From assembly GCF_000972845.2 (NCBI RefSeq), contig NC_040018.1, forward strand, positions 11,257,157-11,321,156: 64,000 bases of DNA, given 5' to 3'. Position numbers and translations under genes: made by a program. The notes beneath the pieces were generated by a model, which saw nothing but the letters and a program-made list of their open reading frames with translations, searched no databases and was not told the DNA's origin. Source of the stretch: Larimichthys crocea (Eukaryota; Chordata; Actinopteri; Sciaenidae). Below are positions 1 through 27,012 of the stretch, piece after piece; positions within the stretch are counted from its first letter, which is position 1; the number at the start of each line of letters is the position of its first letter.

Positions 1-415
1 TGAGCGGAAGTATAACCACAGTGTGCGTTCACGCATGTGGAAGCCGACTGTTTCATGTGGGTCGTATGTGCTTTGCGTCCTCATGTGTTTGTATTCTCTT
101 TGGAGCACAGCTTTGATGTGTGCTGCATTGTGTAATATACATGTGTGCGCAGAATACATTTGATACAGCAGAGCATCTATTGTGTATACATGAAGCAATG
201 GGATTCAACATTAGGCCTCGGGGCTTAACATTATGTTTGACTCTGTGTTGATAAATGCATGTTTCATCTTCTCATGAAGTTGAACCTCCTTCCAAACCAC
301 CGGAGAGCCTCTGAGTAATTGCTGTGAGGTGCTGAAATGGACATGATTAGTTTCCCCTCCCTCAGTGTGCATTTTTTTTTATTGCCTTTCACTCAAAGTC
401 TGTCGTGACTTTAAG

Positions 416-471
416 AAAAGAAAACAGACACCAGATTGGAAAAGAAATTAATCTGGTATCTGTTTTCTTTA
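416..471. repeat. Inverted repeat / hairpin, 22-nt arms with 12-nt loop
   Basis: The arm at 416-437 and the arm at 450-471 are reverse complements at 20 of 22 positions, separated by 12 bases. Transcribed as pre-mRNA it would form a long stem. Whether it is a mobile-element foldback or a functional RNA hairpin cannot be told from sequence alone. Confidence 0.75.
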
Positions 472-797
472 CCTAGTTATCCAATCTGAATTGCTGTTCC
501 AAATGTAAATTGCTGCCCCTCCCAAGCAGTTGAGCATAATCAGATTGAGGGTATTGCGTTACACAATGTCGCTAGAATGAAATGCTAACACGATGAGATT
601 TGTATGTATTAGATTACGGCATGGAGGCTGGGATAAACCGCATAATGAATCTGATAGTTTCACATCAGTCACTCCTTACTGCCAGAGTTTGTTTGTATGC
701 TATTCATTGAACAGGCCCACAGCCTGCTAGCTTGTGCTCTTTCTTCTCAGACACTAAGTTAATTAGTGTCTGACAGAGAGAAACAGATGAAGGGGCC

Positions 798-823
798 GAG
801 AGAGAGAGAGAGAGAGAGAGAGA
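798..823. repeat. (GA)n microsatellite
   Basis: Thirteen uninterrupted GA units inside the intron. Confidence 0.95.
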
Positions 824-2098
824 AATGTGAAAAAAATGCAAGAAAAGAACAAGACTGCTTTGTTTGGGGCAAAAGCTCACTGGACTGTGAGTTGTCAGTC
901 GAGTGAGTTAGATAGCGATAATGGAAAAATGCTGGAATAGCAATAAAACACATCATAATGGAGCTGAGCAAAACCACTTGGCGGGCGAGTTGGAATGATT
1001 TATTCAGTCTCAATAATTTCTCATGATTAATTGCAAATATTGTTGTCTGCATAACCCATCACCACAAGAATACATCTTGTCTGAATGAAGCTGCTCCTAT
1101 CACACTGGCTGCCAGTCAAGTTTCTAACTGACTTAAAGATTCTTCTGATCATTTGCAATTAACGGCTGGTTTGATAAAATCTCAGACAAGTTGTCTATCC
1201 CTTTGTTTCTGTGTTTTATATTGCTACATTTTATGTCATTTTGGCACATGGATTCAGACAAGCTGTGCAAGTTTTGATTACACTGTAATTCAAACTTACC
1301 TTGATGATTAGCACAGATGATTTAAATCTAAAAATACACTCACTGACTTGTGACCATATGGTTTGTATCTCTGGCTGAAGCTCCTGTCTCTGCATGTGTC
1401 CAGCATGGTGCCTATTCCCCTGCCTGGCCTTTTAACACATCAAATCTGGACCATACAGGGTTGCAGGCTGCAGATGGGATTAAAATGCCCCCTTGGCCCC
1501 ATAGCTAATATCAGAGGCAGACTGGGCTCATTGTTGGAGTTGAGACTGCAGACAGGGAGCACAGGAAAGTGTGAGCTTATCATGTAAGTACAGAGGCAGT
1601 TTGGTGTAAGAAGATAGTGAATTAGCAGTTGCAGTTAGAGTCCCTGGTCCCCCAGTGGCAGCTAGAAGATTTTGTGTGTAACTGCTGAAAAAGCAAACGT
1701 ATCGAATGAAAGGCTTTGTCAGACAAAGACATGAAGGAAAAGGTTCCTTCTTGAGTGTGAAACTTTCAAAAATCCATTAGAGAAGTTACACTTAGAATAA
1801 AAGAATCAAGTCATTGTGAAATGTTATGATGATGACCGTTTCTAGAGAGAAAAATACTGTATAGGAACAACCATATCAAGTGCCCAATGAATCACAGCAG
1901 TATGTAAGCAAACACAAACTGACCTTCTCCTCTTTCTTCTTTTGGTCTGTTTTGCCGGCAGCTTTGCCAGTTCTAAGAATCACGCATTTCACTGTAAAAG
2001 ATGCTGCGTTCAGCGTGCCTTTTTTGCTATCATATATCAATTTCCCATCTTTCCCATCCTTCCAACCATTCTCTCTTTCTCTCTCCTCCCCTCCCTGA

Positions 2099-17603
<15,505 letters not shown>

Positions 17604-17766
17604 CCACGTATGAAGGCCAATTCACACTACGCTGTCCACAGCGTCCACTTAGACTCTACTCTCACTCAGGTTGACAAGTGTTTCCTTTCAAAGTAGTTTC
17701 TCTTTTTGTGCAAAGATTTTTTTATTTTTTATTGGTAAGTTAAGAAGATATCTAGATATCGGTATG

Positions 17767-17806
17767 TGGCCTGGGGTTTGGGAGAATGGCCTGGGGTTTG
17801 GGAGAA
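17767..17806. repeat. 20-bp perfect tandem duplication
   Basis: Two identical adjacent 20-base copies, G-rich (each with GGGG and GGG runs), about 165 bases after the stop codon. Confidence 0.92.
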
Positions 17807-18434
17807 CTCTCTTCTGATGGACGGCTGTTTCTAGCCTGGCAGGCCAACTAAATGTTCTTTATTTGTACAATTTGGTCTTTTGTTAATTTTCTGGTGTAGG
17901 GCAGCACACAGAATAGAGGCCCTAGAATGTCCTTGTTATACAATGATGATTTTATTTTTAAGTTTATAAATATATATATATATACATATAGTATATCTTT
18001 AGCACCTACATGTCAAAGTAGTTATAAGTTATTGGTCTTATATCTACTTTTCTGTGGATGTCAAAGACTCCTCCTGTCTGCTCTCATCTACCAATGATTC
18101 CACCTTCTTGCTCACAGAAGACCTCAAGCCTTCGTCCAGGGATTCGATATATTCTGTCTCAGGACTTTGTTTCAGTGATATCAACATTTTTTTGGAGTTC
18201 TCGGCCTTCATACAGGTACTAGGCTTGGCTGTGTGAACCTTACGATTCAACAAAAACCTACCTCAGCCGGAATGAATGTGTTGCGGGAAGCTTTTAGGGA
18301 CTTTACCTTCCCCTGTGATCACAATTACTTTACATGCGGAGGAACTGCTTGGTTTGATAATTACACGATCAGGTGCCGCACTACCTCAGATGTCAAGAAT
18401 CGTGTCTCTCTCTCTTGCTCGTCGAAGCAAAGGG

Positions 18435-18462
18435 AAAAAAAAAAAAAAAAAAAAAAAAAAAA
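18435..18462. repeat. 28-base A homopolymer
   Basis: Uninterrupted A run, with no clear polyadenylation hexamer in the preceding 40 bases. It could be a retroposon tail or simple repeat, and it would be an internal priming site for oligo-dT. Confidence 0.9.
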
Positions 18463-21400
18463 CGAGTATCCAACATAAAGCACTTCCAAATGCTGAAGTT
18501 AATGTTCTACCTCAAGATAACAATGTTAATGTTGTCGCTGTTGTTGTTGTTGTTAGTCTGTTTATTGCATAATGAAACCCCCTCCCCCACCCCCCCCTCC
18601 CTCTGTGAAATCCTGGCTTGCCTCTGTTGATGAATATGGTGTTTGTAGATACAGTGTCAGTACCTCATGCAAGTTGACAGACTGGTAACACAATTGTATG
18701 TTGGGAATATGTATGAATTATGCTGTTCCATTAATAAGCTTTTTTATTATTATTATTTGTTTCTTTTAAAAGAAAGAGCATTAGAGATACACTGCATTGC
18801 AAATGATATTTCCACCGACAAACAAGACGTGATACATGTTCAGTTCACTGCAATTCAATATAATATGCAGACATCATACATGTGTTTAAAATAAGCGATA
18901 TGATCGCGTGTGTATTTGTGTTTTTGTGTCCAGATATGATTTATTGATTGAATGAATGTCTTCATACATAAGTATGTCAAACAAGAAGAAAATTAAGCAC
19001 AAGTGTCCCAAAACATTATTCCACTATGATTGGTGTAATGACCACTCTGTGTCTCTGAGTGAAGTGTTAAGCCATAACCAGTTGTTTCTTGACTGGGAGC
19101 AGTGACTTCCTTGAGTCTCCGCTGGTTGGCATGGCAACTACTCAGAGATATTCAAGGGACAGAATTGAGAGCGAAATCAGTCCTCTCTAACTTTAGAATT
19201 TAAATTGGCAGCAGTGTATTTCTACGCTCATTTTGGATATCTGTCGCTGCAGTGCTCTTTGTGATTTTATTTTCCTGTTACATTATCACCTGCCTCTCAG
19301 TGGCAGCCTTTTAGACATCTGGTGCCCAGGAGACATGACAATTGCTGATCATGCTTGACTATTGTTACTCAAAACCACAAATGCTGCTCAGTCTTCTCCC
19401 TCCTGTCAACACTGAGTAGATAAAGTGCTCCAGGAACACCATGTTTATAAAGACGACCACAGACAGAGCTTGGTGAGGGAGATAGACGGTCGTAGTTCTG
19501 CGATCACAGGGCTTCTGTCTCCGGCTTTCTGCTCTGTGGTGTCACATACTGTTCAGGACTTGCTCTGATGCATCATGGTTACCTACCTCAATCCTGTATT
19601 TGGCCTTTCTCTCAGGTCTTAATGAAGGAAGCATACAGAGTACGGACAAAACAGGAATACACACACACATATCTATATATAGAAATATATAGAGATGTAT
19701 ATACAGTATATTGTACAGATATTGTCGACACATGCTGGACAAAGAGGCAAAACAGAAATTTGGGATACATGCAGTACACAAACACAAAAATGGAGGGAGA
19801 ACTTTATCTCGTGCATATGTTATTAAAACAGACCATGTTCATACTTAGTTTTTAGTGGCTGTGAATGTTTATCATCATTTTTTTTTTCATATCAAACACT
19901 TTTAACTTGATTTTTTTCTCTTCCTGCTGTTTGACTATATCATCTGTGGAAAGTTTCTATCTATGACTTTGTGAATTTACTGAGAAAAGTAAAGTTGGCG
20001 GCACTTACAACTCCAACACACACATAAATCAACACTGTTGGTTTATTGATTTGCCTTTATGGCTCCGAAACCTGGATATGACTCATTGCTTTAATATACT
20101 GCATTTATGTGATATTCAGATCATTTTTTCTGAGCAGCCGAGAGGGGAAAAAACATTGATGTCAGCCTCCAAGTCGTAATTCAGAAATTGATAATTGGTA
20201 CAACTATTATATCTAACACTTGCAAAAAGAGGTACGAAGTGTCAACAAACTAGCACTGTCAAAATCAAGCTCCAATGAATTTGGACTAGTAGTTCAAAAT
20301 GTTGTAGAGTGTAAAATGTGTCTCCCATGCCTTGTTTTAGCAACAGGGCATGCACTGGGTCAGACGATTTTGCTGACATTGCATGAATGCAGTATACGTC
20401 AAAGAGGCGTCATTATAATATAAAATGCATAAATTATTATGGCTCCATGTACGATATAATATCTTATGATTGTCTGTGATATTCCACGTGAGAGTTGTAT
20501 GTGTCCCCATGGCAGAGAATGACCTTCCACCTTTGTGTGTTCTGCAAACCTTATTATTCAGTTTCCATGTTAGTGATCGGTACTGTAATTCTAATTTTTT
20601 TTATGCTTATTTGTTTTTGCAGATTTTCTCCTTGCATCCATTTCTTGTATTTAATTGTACACTTTGGTGTTATTATTATGTTACAAGTGTGGAAAAACAG
20701 TAATGGTACTTGTCAAAATAGCAGAACAAATGCTCAACCTAAATGTCTCCTGCTTGTATATTTATTAACTGCCAATGTGATATTTGATCTCCAGAGCTGC
20801 TGCAGCCTGAAACTGTTTTTTTTTTTTCTTGTTCTGAGTAATTTCACTGGGGAAACAAGTGGTGTGCTTCACTTCTTTCCTTGATTCCTTTCCTTCCTTT
20901 CCTTGCTCTCCTTCTCTCGGTGTAATTTAGGGTTAATCTCTTCCTGCAGGAAAATGCCCACATCTCACAAATGATGTGACAGGTTTTAGTGCCATACTGT
21001 TGAACCTGATCCATTGGAGATGCGGTGCACCAACGATCATGTTTACGTGAGACTTTGATAGGTCAGGTTGTCGTATTGCTGTATAATAATATTAGAACTT
21101 GTGTGATTTAATGGAGCCCTTAAAGCTGTTCTCACTGACTGACTGGTTCTGTAACTCCATCAGCAGAAGGGACTAGATGATTCCCCTCGCTGACACAGTT
21201 AGTGGGGAAAAAAGGGGCCTTTTGTCTTGTATATTTCGCAGCCTTGGGAAGTGCTATATCACCAAACTCTGCTCCTGTCAGTTAGCCAGCGTCCATTTTC
21301 TCATCGTTCAAGATTCCTGACTTTCGAACAGGGAGAGTGTGTGCTCAGGGACTCTCTGATACTCTTGTTATGTGTATCCAGGCCGCACTCGGCCTTGTGG

Positions 21401-24400
21401 GCATGATTTTCCTCTTGAAATTCTGCTTTGTGCCCAGTTCAGTCATATTTGGTGTAAGGGATGTCTTCTTTGTTGGCCATTTGTTGGTAAAAGTGAATGT
21501 AAAGTGTTTGCAGGATAATGACAGCCACACAACGGTAAACACTTCTCAAAAAAAAATTGTTCAACTGCCTCCTTTGCGTCAAACAAGGATGTAGAGTTTA
21601 CATTTTAACATGAAGTTACAACCACTGTGGAGAAATAATCTGCGACAACTTCAGGGAAATCACACATTCACAATTTAGTCAGTGACAAAGATTACTGATT
21701 CATAAAACGAAACATCGATACGTCAACCAGCAGAAAATGATAAGCTTCTAAATTGTGAGAATACGTGACCATAAAACGAATATTTGGTTTTTAAGAGAAG
21801 TCAGTTTGATCCTGTGACAGAAAAAAATGCAATTTTTCATAGACAAATTAATGAATCGATCAACAGAGAGAATAATAGGCTCATTAATTGATGATGAAAA
21901 TCATCAGCTGTAATTCATTCATACTTCTTCTTGTACACCTCAGGTTCTCACAAAGAAGGCATCCTGGACTGGGCACATGCAGGATTTGTTTTACAATGAT
22001 TGTGGTTGCCAGTATGTGACTCTAAATGTTAAAGACTTTACATCTGTCTGTGCAGTTCTCTCTTATATTATGCATTAACTGAATACAGGTAACAAGTCAT
22101 GAGGACAAGATAGGCTTTGAATGGCTAGACTAGCGTTGTATCACTGTATAATGTCTGTCATGGATGTAAGTACAATGCTGTAACTCAGTGGTTGAGGATG
22201 TTTTGGAGACTCAGCGTGTGTGGTTTCTCCAAAAAGTCCAAAGCCTGATGCAACTATCCTCTTCTTGAAATATCCATTACGCTATGTGGTATTGATCGCT
22301 GTGGCACCAAATGACCATCCGATATGATTGTGAATTGATTACATTTCCAATGCATTTATCTCTGTGGTGTTCTGCTCTGAGACCCCGATGCCTGTACATG
22401 TCAAAAAATGCAGAGTTTTGTCAAATGGTGATTTAATGTAATTGTACTTCAATGTCTGAGATCAGTATTATATTTTATATACCTCTGTCAAGAAAGCAGA
22501 TTGAGTCCAATGTGTTTAAAGGCAGTAGGCAGAGAAAACTCTACAGTAGATCTGCATGAGAAATGAAAGTGTTAGTTAATCAATATTTGACTTGTGATGG
22601 TAACACTGTGATATTTAGCCGAATAATGGCAAAATAATGTTGTGATCTCAATATGGTGCTATTGATGGTCCTGTCTCACATTGTCAGTCAGTCTGTTTTG
22701 ATGGTTTATGTTGATGAAAACAGGCTGAGTGACGTTTTCTGTTGACAAATCTAAGTCTGTCTTGCCCTTGCTGATGCCTGATGATCACCTCATCCTCATC
22801 CTGTTTCCCACCAGTCATCCTCACATGAGTGACTCTGGGTGAGGTCCTGTCATCTCTGTTACCTTTCAAGTGACAAGTTGTCTTCATTTTCCCTCACAAA
22901 CCATTTCTACTACTGAGGAGAATGTCTATTCTCAATTGATGTTGTCAACGCAATCTAAAGCCGCGCGGTCACCTGTAATTTGGCCACTGAAATAAGAAAA
23001 GGGCTCCTGAGTCCACTCTGCAGGTGATTGAGCCCCCCCACACCTGTCCTGTGAAGTTGACATCAAACATGAAAGTCTATAATAGCTTAAAAAACACCAT
23101 TGTTTAAGCCTGTGTATGTTCAAGCCTACGTAGGCATGCATTGTGAAATCTTCATGTATAGAGCACCAGATTTGATTTGCATTTATTCATAGTGTGAGCT
23201 TCTATCCTGCAGCACAGCAGGAAAAAGAGTATTTAGTCTTAAAGGGAAAATTATGCCAATAAATTGTTTCCATCAAACCATGTAGGCATAAAAATATTTG
23301 ACCCTCTCTTGCCCAGTGTCACTGGTTTGCATTCAGGATTGTATTCATAATGCATAAAATATAAGATCTGATGTGAGTTAAATTGAACTTGGATTTAATC
23401 TTTCCACCTTTTGTCTCCTTCTCTAGTTGTAGTAAAGTCCTCCACTGAAAGCCTATGTGTATCTTCATAACATGAAATATTTATGATGGAATAAGAAAGA
23501 ATAAAAGTTTAAGTAAAAAAAGAGTCAAAAACACAGCTAGATTTGTGATAGCCAACTGTATGGCAAAATCCATCATCAGATCAGGATTCAAAGAGCAAAA
23601 GCAGACACATGAATCCTAAATGTGAATGCATTCAGAAATCTGGCATCAGTCAAACGTTTCAAACATGTGTTTATGTACGATTCAGAAAATATGTTTTCAG
23701 GGTCTTTAAACTATTGTTTACTATTGCAGTCAGTGTGTTGGCTCAGTTTTTAACTTTATTGGACTCCAATACACCAAGGAAAATCAGGCTGCTTCTAAGT
23801 TCATCATTCTATAAAACATTATACATATATAAACATGACCTCAAGCACAACAGTTGGGTCCTGATGTGTTTGACACTTAAAAATCACCATCAAACAATAT
23901 ATAAAACACTTTTTCCATCAATGTCTTTTATTTACAGAGTCTTTTTCCAGAGAAACTTTTGATTGATTTTATACGAGAATAATTGCTCGCTTCTTTTTCA
24001 GTCCACAGTGTAAAACTCATTATCTGGCCACAACAAAGGGCAAGAGAAGGGAAAATGCTGTCTCCCAGTTTATTCTCACTTCAATACAGTTTCTTTTAAT
24101 GGTACTACAGTTCATTTAAGAAGAGTAAAACTATTTAATCTATGCAGTTTTATTTATTTGTTTGAATCCTGCAGGGTTTAAATGCGGTGCCAACCTGAAA
24201 CCAAAAACCATATGCATTTATACGTTCATGTAAATTACATGTTTAGTGTCGCAAGATGAGTCTCATTTGAAGTGTTACCTGCGTTTGATTAACTGATCGA
24301 CCGTGATGGATGGAACAAAGGGAGCACAAATCGGTAAAGTCAGCCCATGATCACACATCCGTCTGTTTTTCTGCCTGTGTCTCGTTGTATGTCTGTTCGC

Positions 24401-24746
24401 CGAGGTTACTGCCTCTGTCTGCTTTTACAGTTTAATTCAGGTCAGTATGAGATGATTTTATAAGCTTTCTCAGAGCATTGTCAGTCAGGGATCACGACTG
24501 TATGTTTCCACAAAGTTATGTTTCTACACTCTCTTAGACAAAGGTGTCGCAGTTCTAAAATCTGTATACATATCCACATATACAGTATGTACTGTATGTG
24601 TGCATGTATGTGTGTAAAAAGGCAAAATAGACCATTTTTAGTGGTTTGTATTGTTTTAGGGTTCATTGTGCAAAACTGAAGAAAAAAACAATAACAGTGA
24701 TAATAAACTAGCTCTAGTAATAAATCCATTTATTGTCTTTATTCCG

Positions 24747-24790
24747 TCTGTGTGTGTGAGTGTGCCTGTGTGTGTGTGTGTGTGTGTGTG
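24747..24790. repeat. (TG)n microsatellite, interrupted
   Basis: TG repeat of 44 bases with two interruptions. Confidence 0.9.
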
Positions 24791-26010
24791 CACACATGCA
24801 CACGTGCGTGCATGTAGGTAATGTACCTGAGACTTGGGCTTGGTGGATAAAGAAGCTTAATTTACAGCACACGTGTGATAGCTCGCTTGCTTCCTGCAGT
24901 CCGCTGAGATGCAGCAGATCAATCTGAAGCATGCTTCTCCTCTCCCTCTCCCTGCTTTACCGTCCTGTTCTACTGTTCAGCACATTAACTCATGCCCTGC
25001 TGGCCAGACAAAGAGTATTGAGCATCAGACCCAGAGCTCCTGGTCGATGAAGGCTGGTGCCGGACGTCTAATCACTGTGAATCCCAATGCATGATTGAAC
25101 TTCAAGACAAAGAGAGGAGTCCGATATGGATCAACCTCCTCTTTCTCTGAGCCTCTCTGTTTTTTTCTCTCTCTCTGTGTTTTGGGCAATTTTATTGTTT
25201 GTAGTTTTGTCCATCATTCTTATTGGTAATGAACAAATATTGTGCTCAGTTAATTGCTAAAATGTGCAGTAACATCACTAGAAATAAGTCCAACAGAGGA
25301 AGAAACATGAGGAGTCAGATGATCATAAAGTTTTCTGACAAATCTCCAGGTTAGTCAGACTTATTAGAAAGAAGACATGAAGGTTCATGAAAAATCATTT
25401 TTGTCAAAACAATCCAAGGTCCATTAAGTAGCTGTTCTGGAGGACTGCTCATCCAAGGTCCAAGGCTACAAAAATGATCAATTCCAAGCAACTCTGCGAA
25501 TTCGCAAGACTTCCACATTTCTACTACGGACGGGCACCAAACCTGAGTGTGTGCAGGACTTTATTTCTGCTGGTTACTGTACTGTAGATCTCAGTAGGCA
25601 GTTCTTTTGTATAAATTAATGGATAGAAGAGCTGTCACAGGCTTCTCTTCTGAGTCTCTTCTGTTCAGGACTCTGTTTCTATTTAGGTGTAATAATAAAA
25701 GCTGCTTTGTTGTATTTTAGTAATTTTAGGTGTGAACATCAGATGAAATAGTTGGCTTCTCATAATATGTCACTGGGTTTACAGTAACAGACTTTCTTGC
25801 AAACTGTATCTTACCAACTATAACTAAAGAAGATGCATATAGTGTGCATGTATACAGAATCTATGTAAGTGTGTGTATTTGCAATGGTGGCGCGTGTTGT
25901 GTGGGAGACTAGAGTGGCAGAAGGTGTTTGTGATCGCTGCAGTGAGTTTCTTCTTTATTTGTGGTTTTAATAGAGAGACAACAGCAAAGTAGTTTTCCAC
26001 AAGCAGCTCC

Positions 26011-26051
26011 CCCCTCTCTCTCTCTCTCATACACACACACACACACACACA
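26011..26051. repeat. Compound (CT)n-(AC)n microsatellite
   Basis: CT run followed at once by an AC run. Confidence 0.9.
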
Positions 26052-26845
26052 AACAGCCCAGACTGTCCGTGTAAAGCAGTGAAACTCTATCCCTGGCTGG
26101 ACCACCTCAACTGGGCCCCGGCTCCTCCTGACCCCACAGCATTTAAAGTGAGTTGAGAAAGGGGACCTCAGTTTCCCAAAGAGAGCCCAGAGGAGGAAAA
26201 AGGGGGGGTGCAGCTGTCTTCTGGCTTCTCACACCGCACGCCTTTTAGCGGCTCAAAGGGAGCAGCCAAGAAAGAGGGAGGCCAGAGGTCACACCAACCA
26301 ACTTTCATACCCGCCTACCTCTGATGTTCCCTGTTTTTTTCCCTCTTCTTCTTTTACTGTTTCCAGATTTCCCAGCCGTAACACACTTCCCAGGTGACAT
26401 CCCTCCTCTCACGTCGCAAATAATCATAACCATCACGTCGGCTCCTGTTTCTTTTTTAAATGCTATCCTTGTGTGCGTGATATGTGTATGTGTGTGCGTG
26501 TGGGTGTCCGTGTGCATGCAAAGTCTTTACTTAATTATACCAGAATTTGAAATTAACTCATTTTAAATCTTAATTGCCAATTACCTATCTATATATGTAG
26601 ATGTAATTGTTATGGGGGAAGGTATGGCGTGTGGGGCGCCAATATTCAGCAGAATGTTATGCATTCCATGTTATCTGCTGTGAGTGACGCTGCGAAAAGA
26701 GAAAGGCTGGTCTTGCCGGTCACATTCAGTAGAGTCAGGCTAAATCTGTGACAGTAGATAGTCTCAAATAGTCTCATAATACCAGATGATTGAGGATCTC
26801 AGTGCCTTCTGTTGACTTCTAAAGTGATGTGGACACACCTTACCT

Positions 26846-27012
26846 GAATTCAATTCAAATTCAAATTTTATTTGTATAGCCCAAAGTCAGAAAATACATT
26901 TGCCTCGGAGGGCTTTACAATCTGTACAGGGAGTGACACCCTCTGTCTTAGGCCCTCAGTTCGAGTGAGGAAAAACTTGCCCACAAAAAACCCTTTTAAC
27001 AGGTAAAAAAAG
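26846..27012 (+). repeat. Teleost dispersed repeat (TTTATTTGTATAGCCC type)
   Basis: Contains the string TTTTATTTGTATAGCCCAAA, then GGGCTTTACAATCTGTACAG and an AAAAACCCTTTTAACAGG-like end. I recognise this as a very common fish repeat. The copy is short and diverged. Its transposon class is not assigned here. Confidence 0.7.

Larger units (their letters stand above)
17604..19850 (+). other. igdcc3: Probable igdcc3 3' UTR, end uncertain
   Basis: AT-rich sequence directly after the stop codon. I see no AATAAA up to about 20 kb. The first plausible polyadenylation hexamer is ATTAAA at 19822-19827. The region includes a 20-bp tandem duplication (17767-17806), a short AT repeat near 17970 and a 28-base A tract (18435-18462). 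Confidence 0.45.
19851..26845. other. Intergenic, no gene seen
   Basis: AT-rich sequence with scattered short open frames that have no family resemblance and no splice context. It contains TG-type simple repeats (24747-24790) and CT/AC simple repeats (26011-26051). Confidence 0.7.

Noticed and set aside
1363..1587. Open frame ending in ATGTAAGTA, a donor-like site, upstream of the first exon
   Set aside because: The peptide has no Ig strand pattern, tryptophan core or cysteine in the right place, and no good acceptor precedes it.
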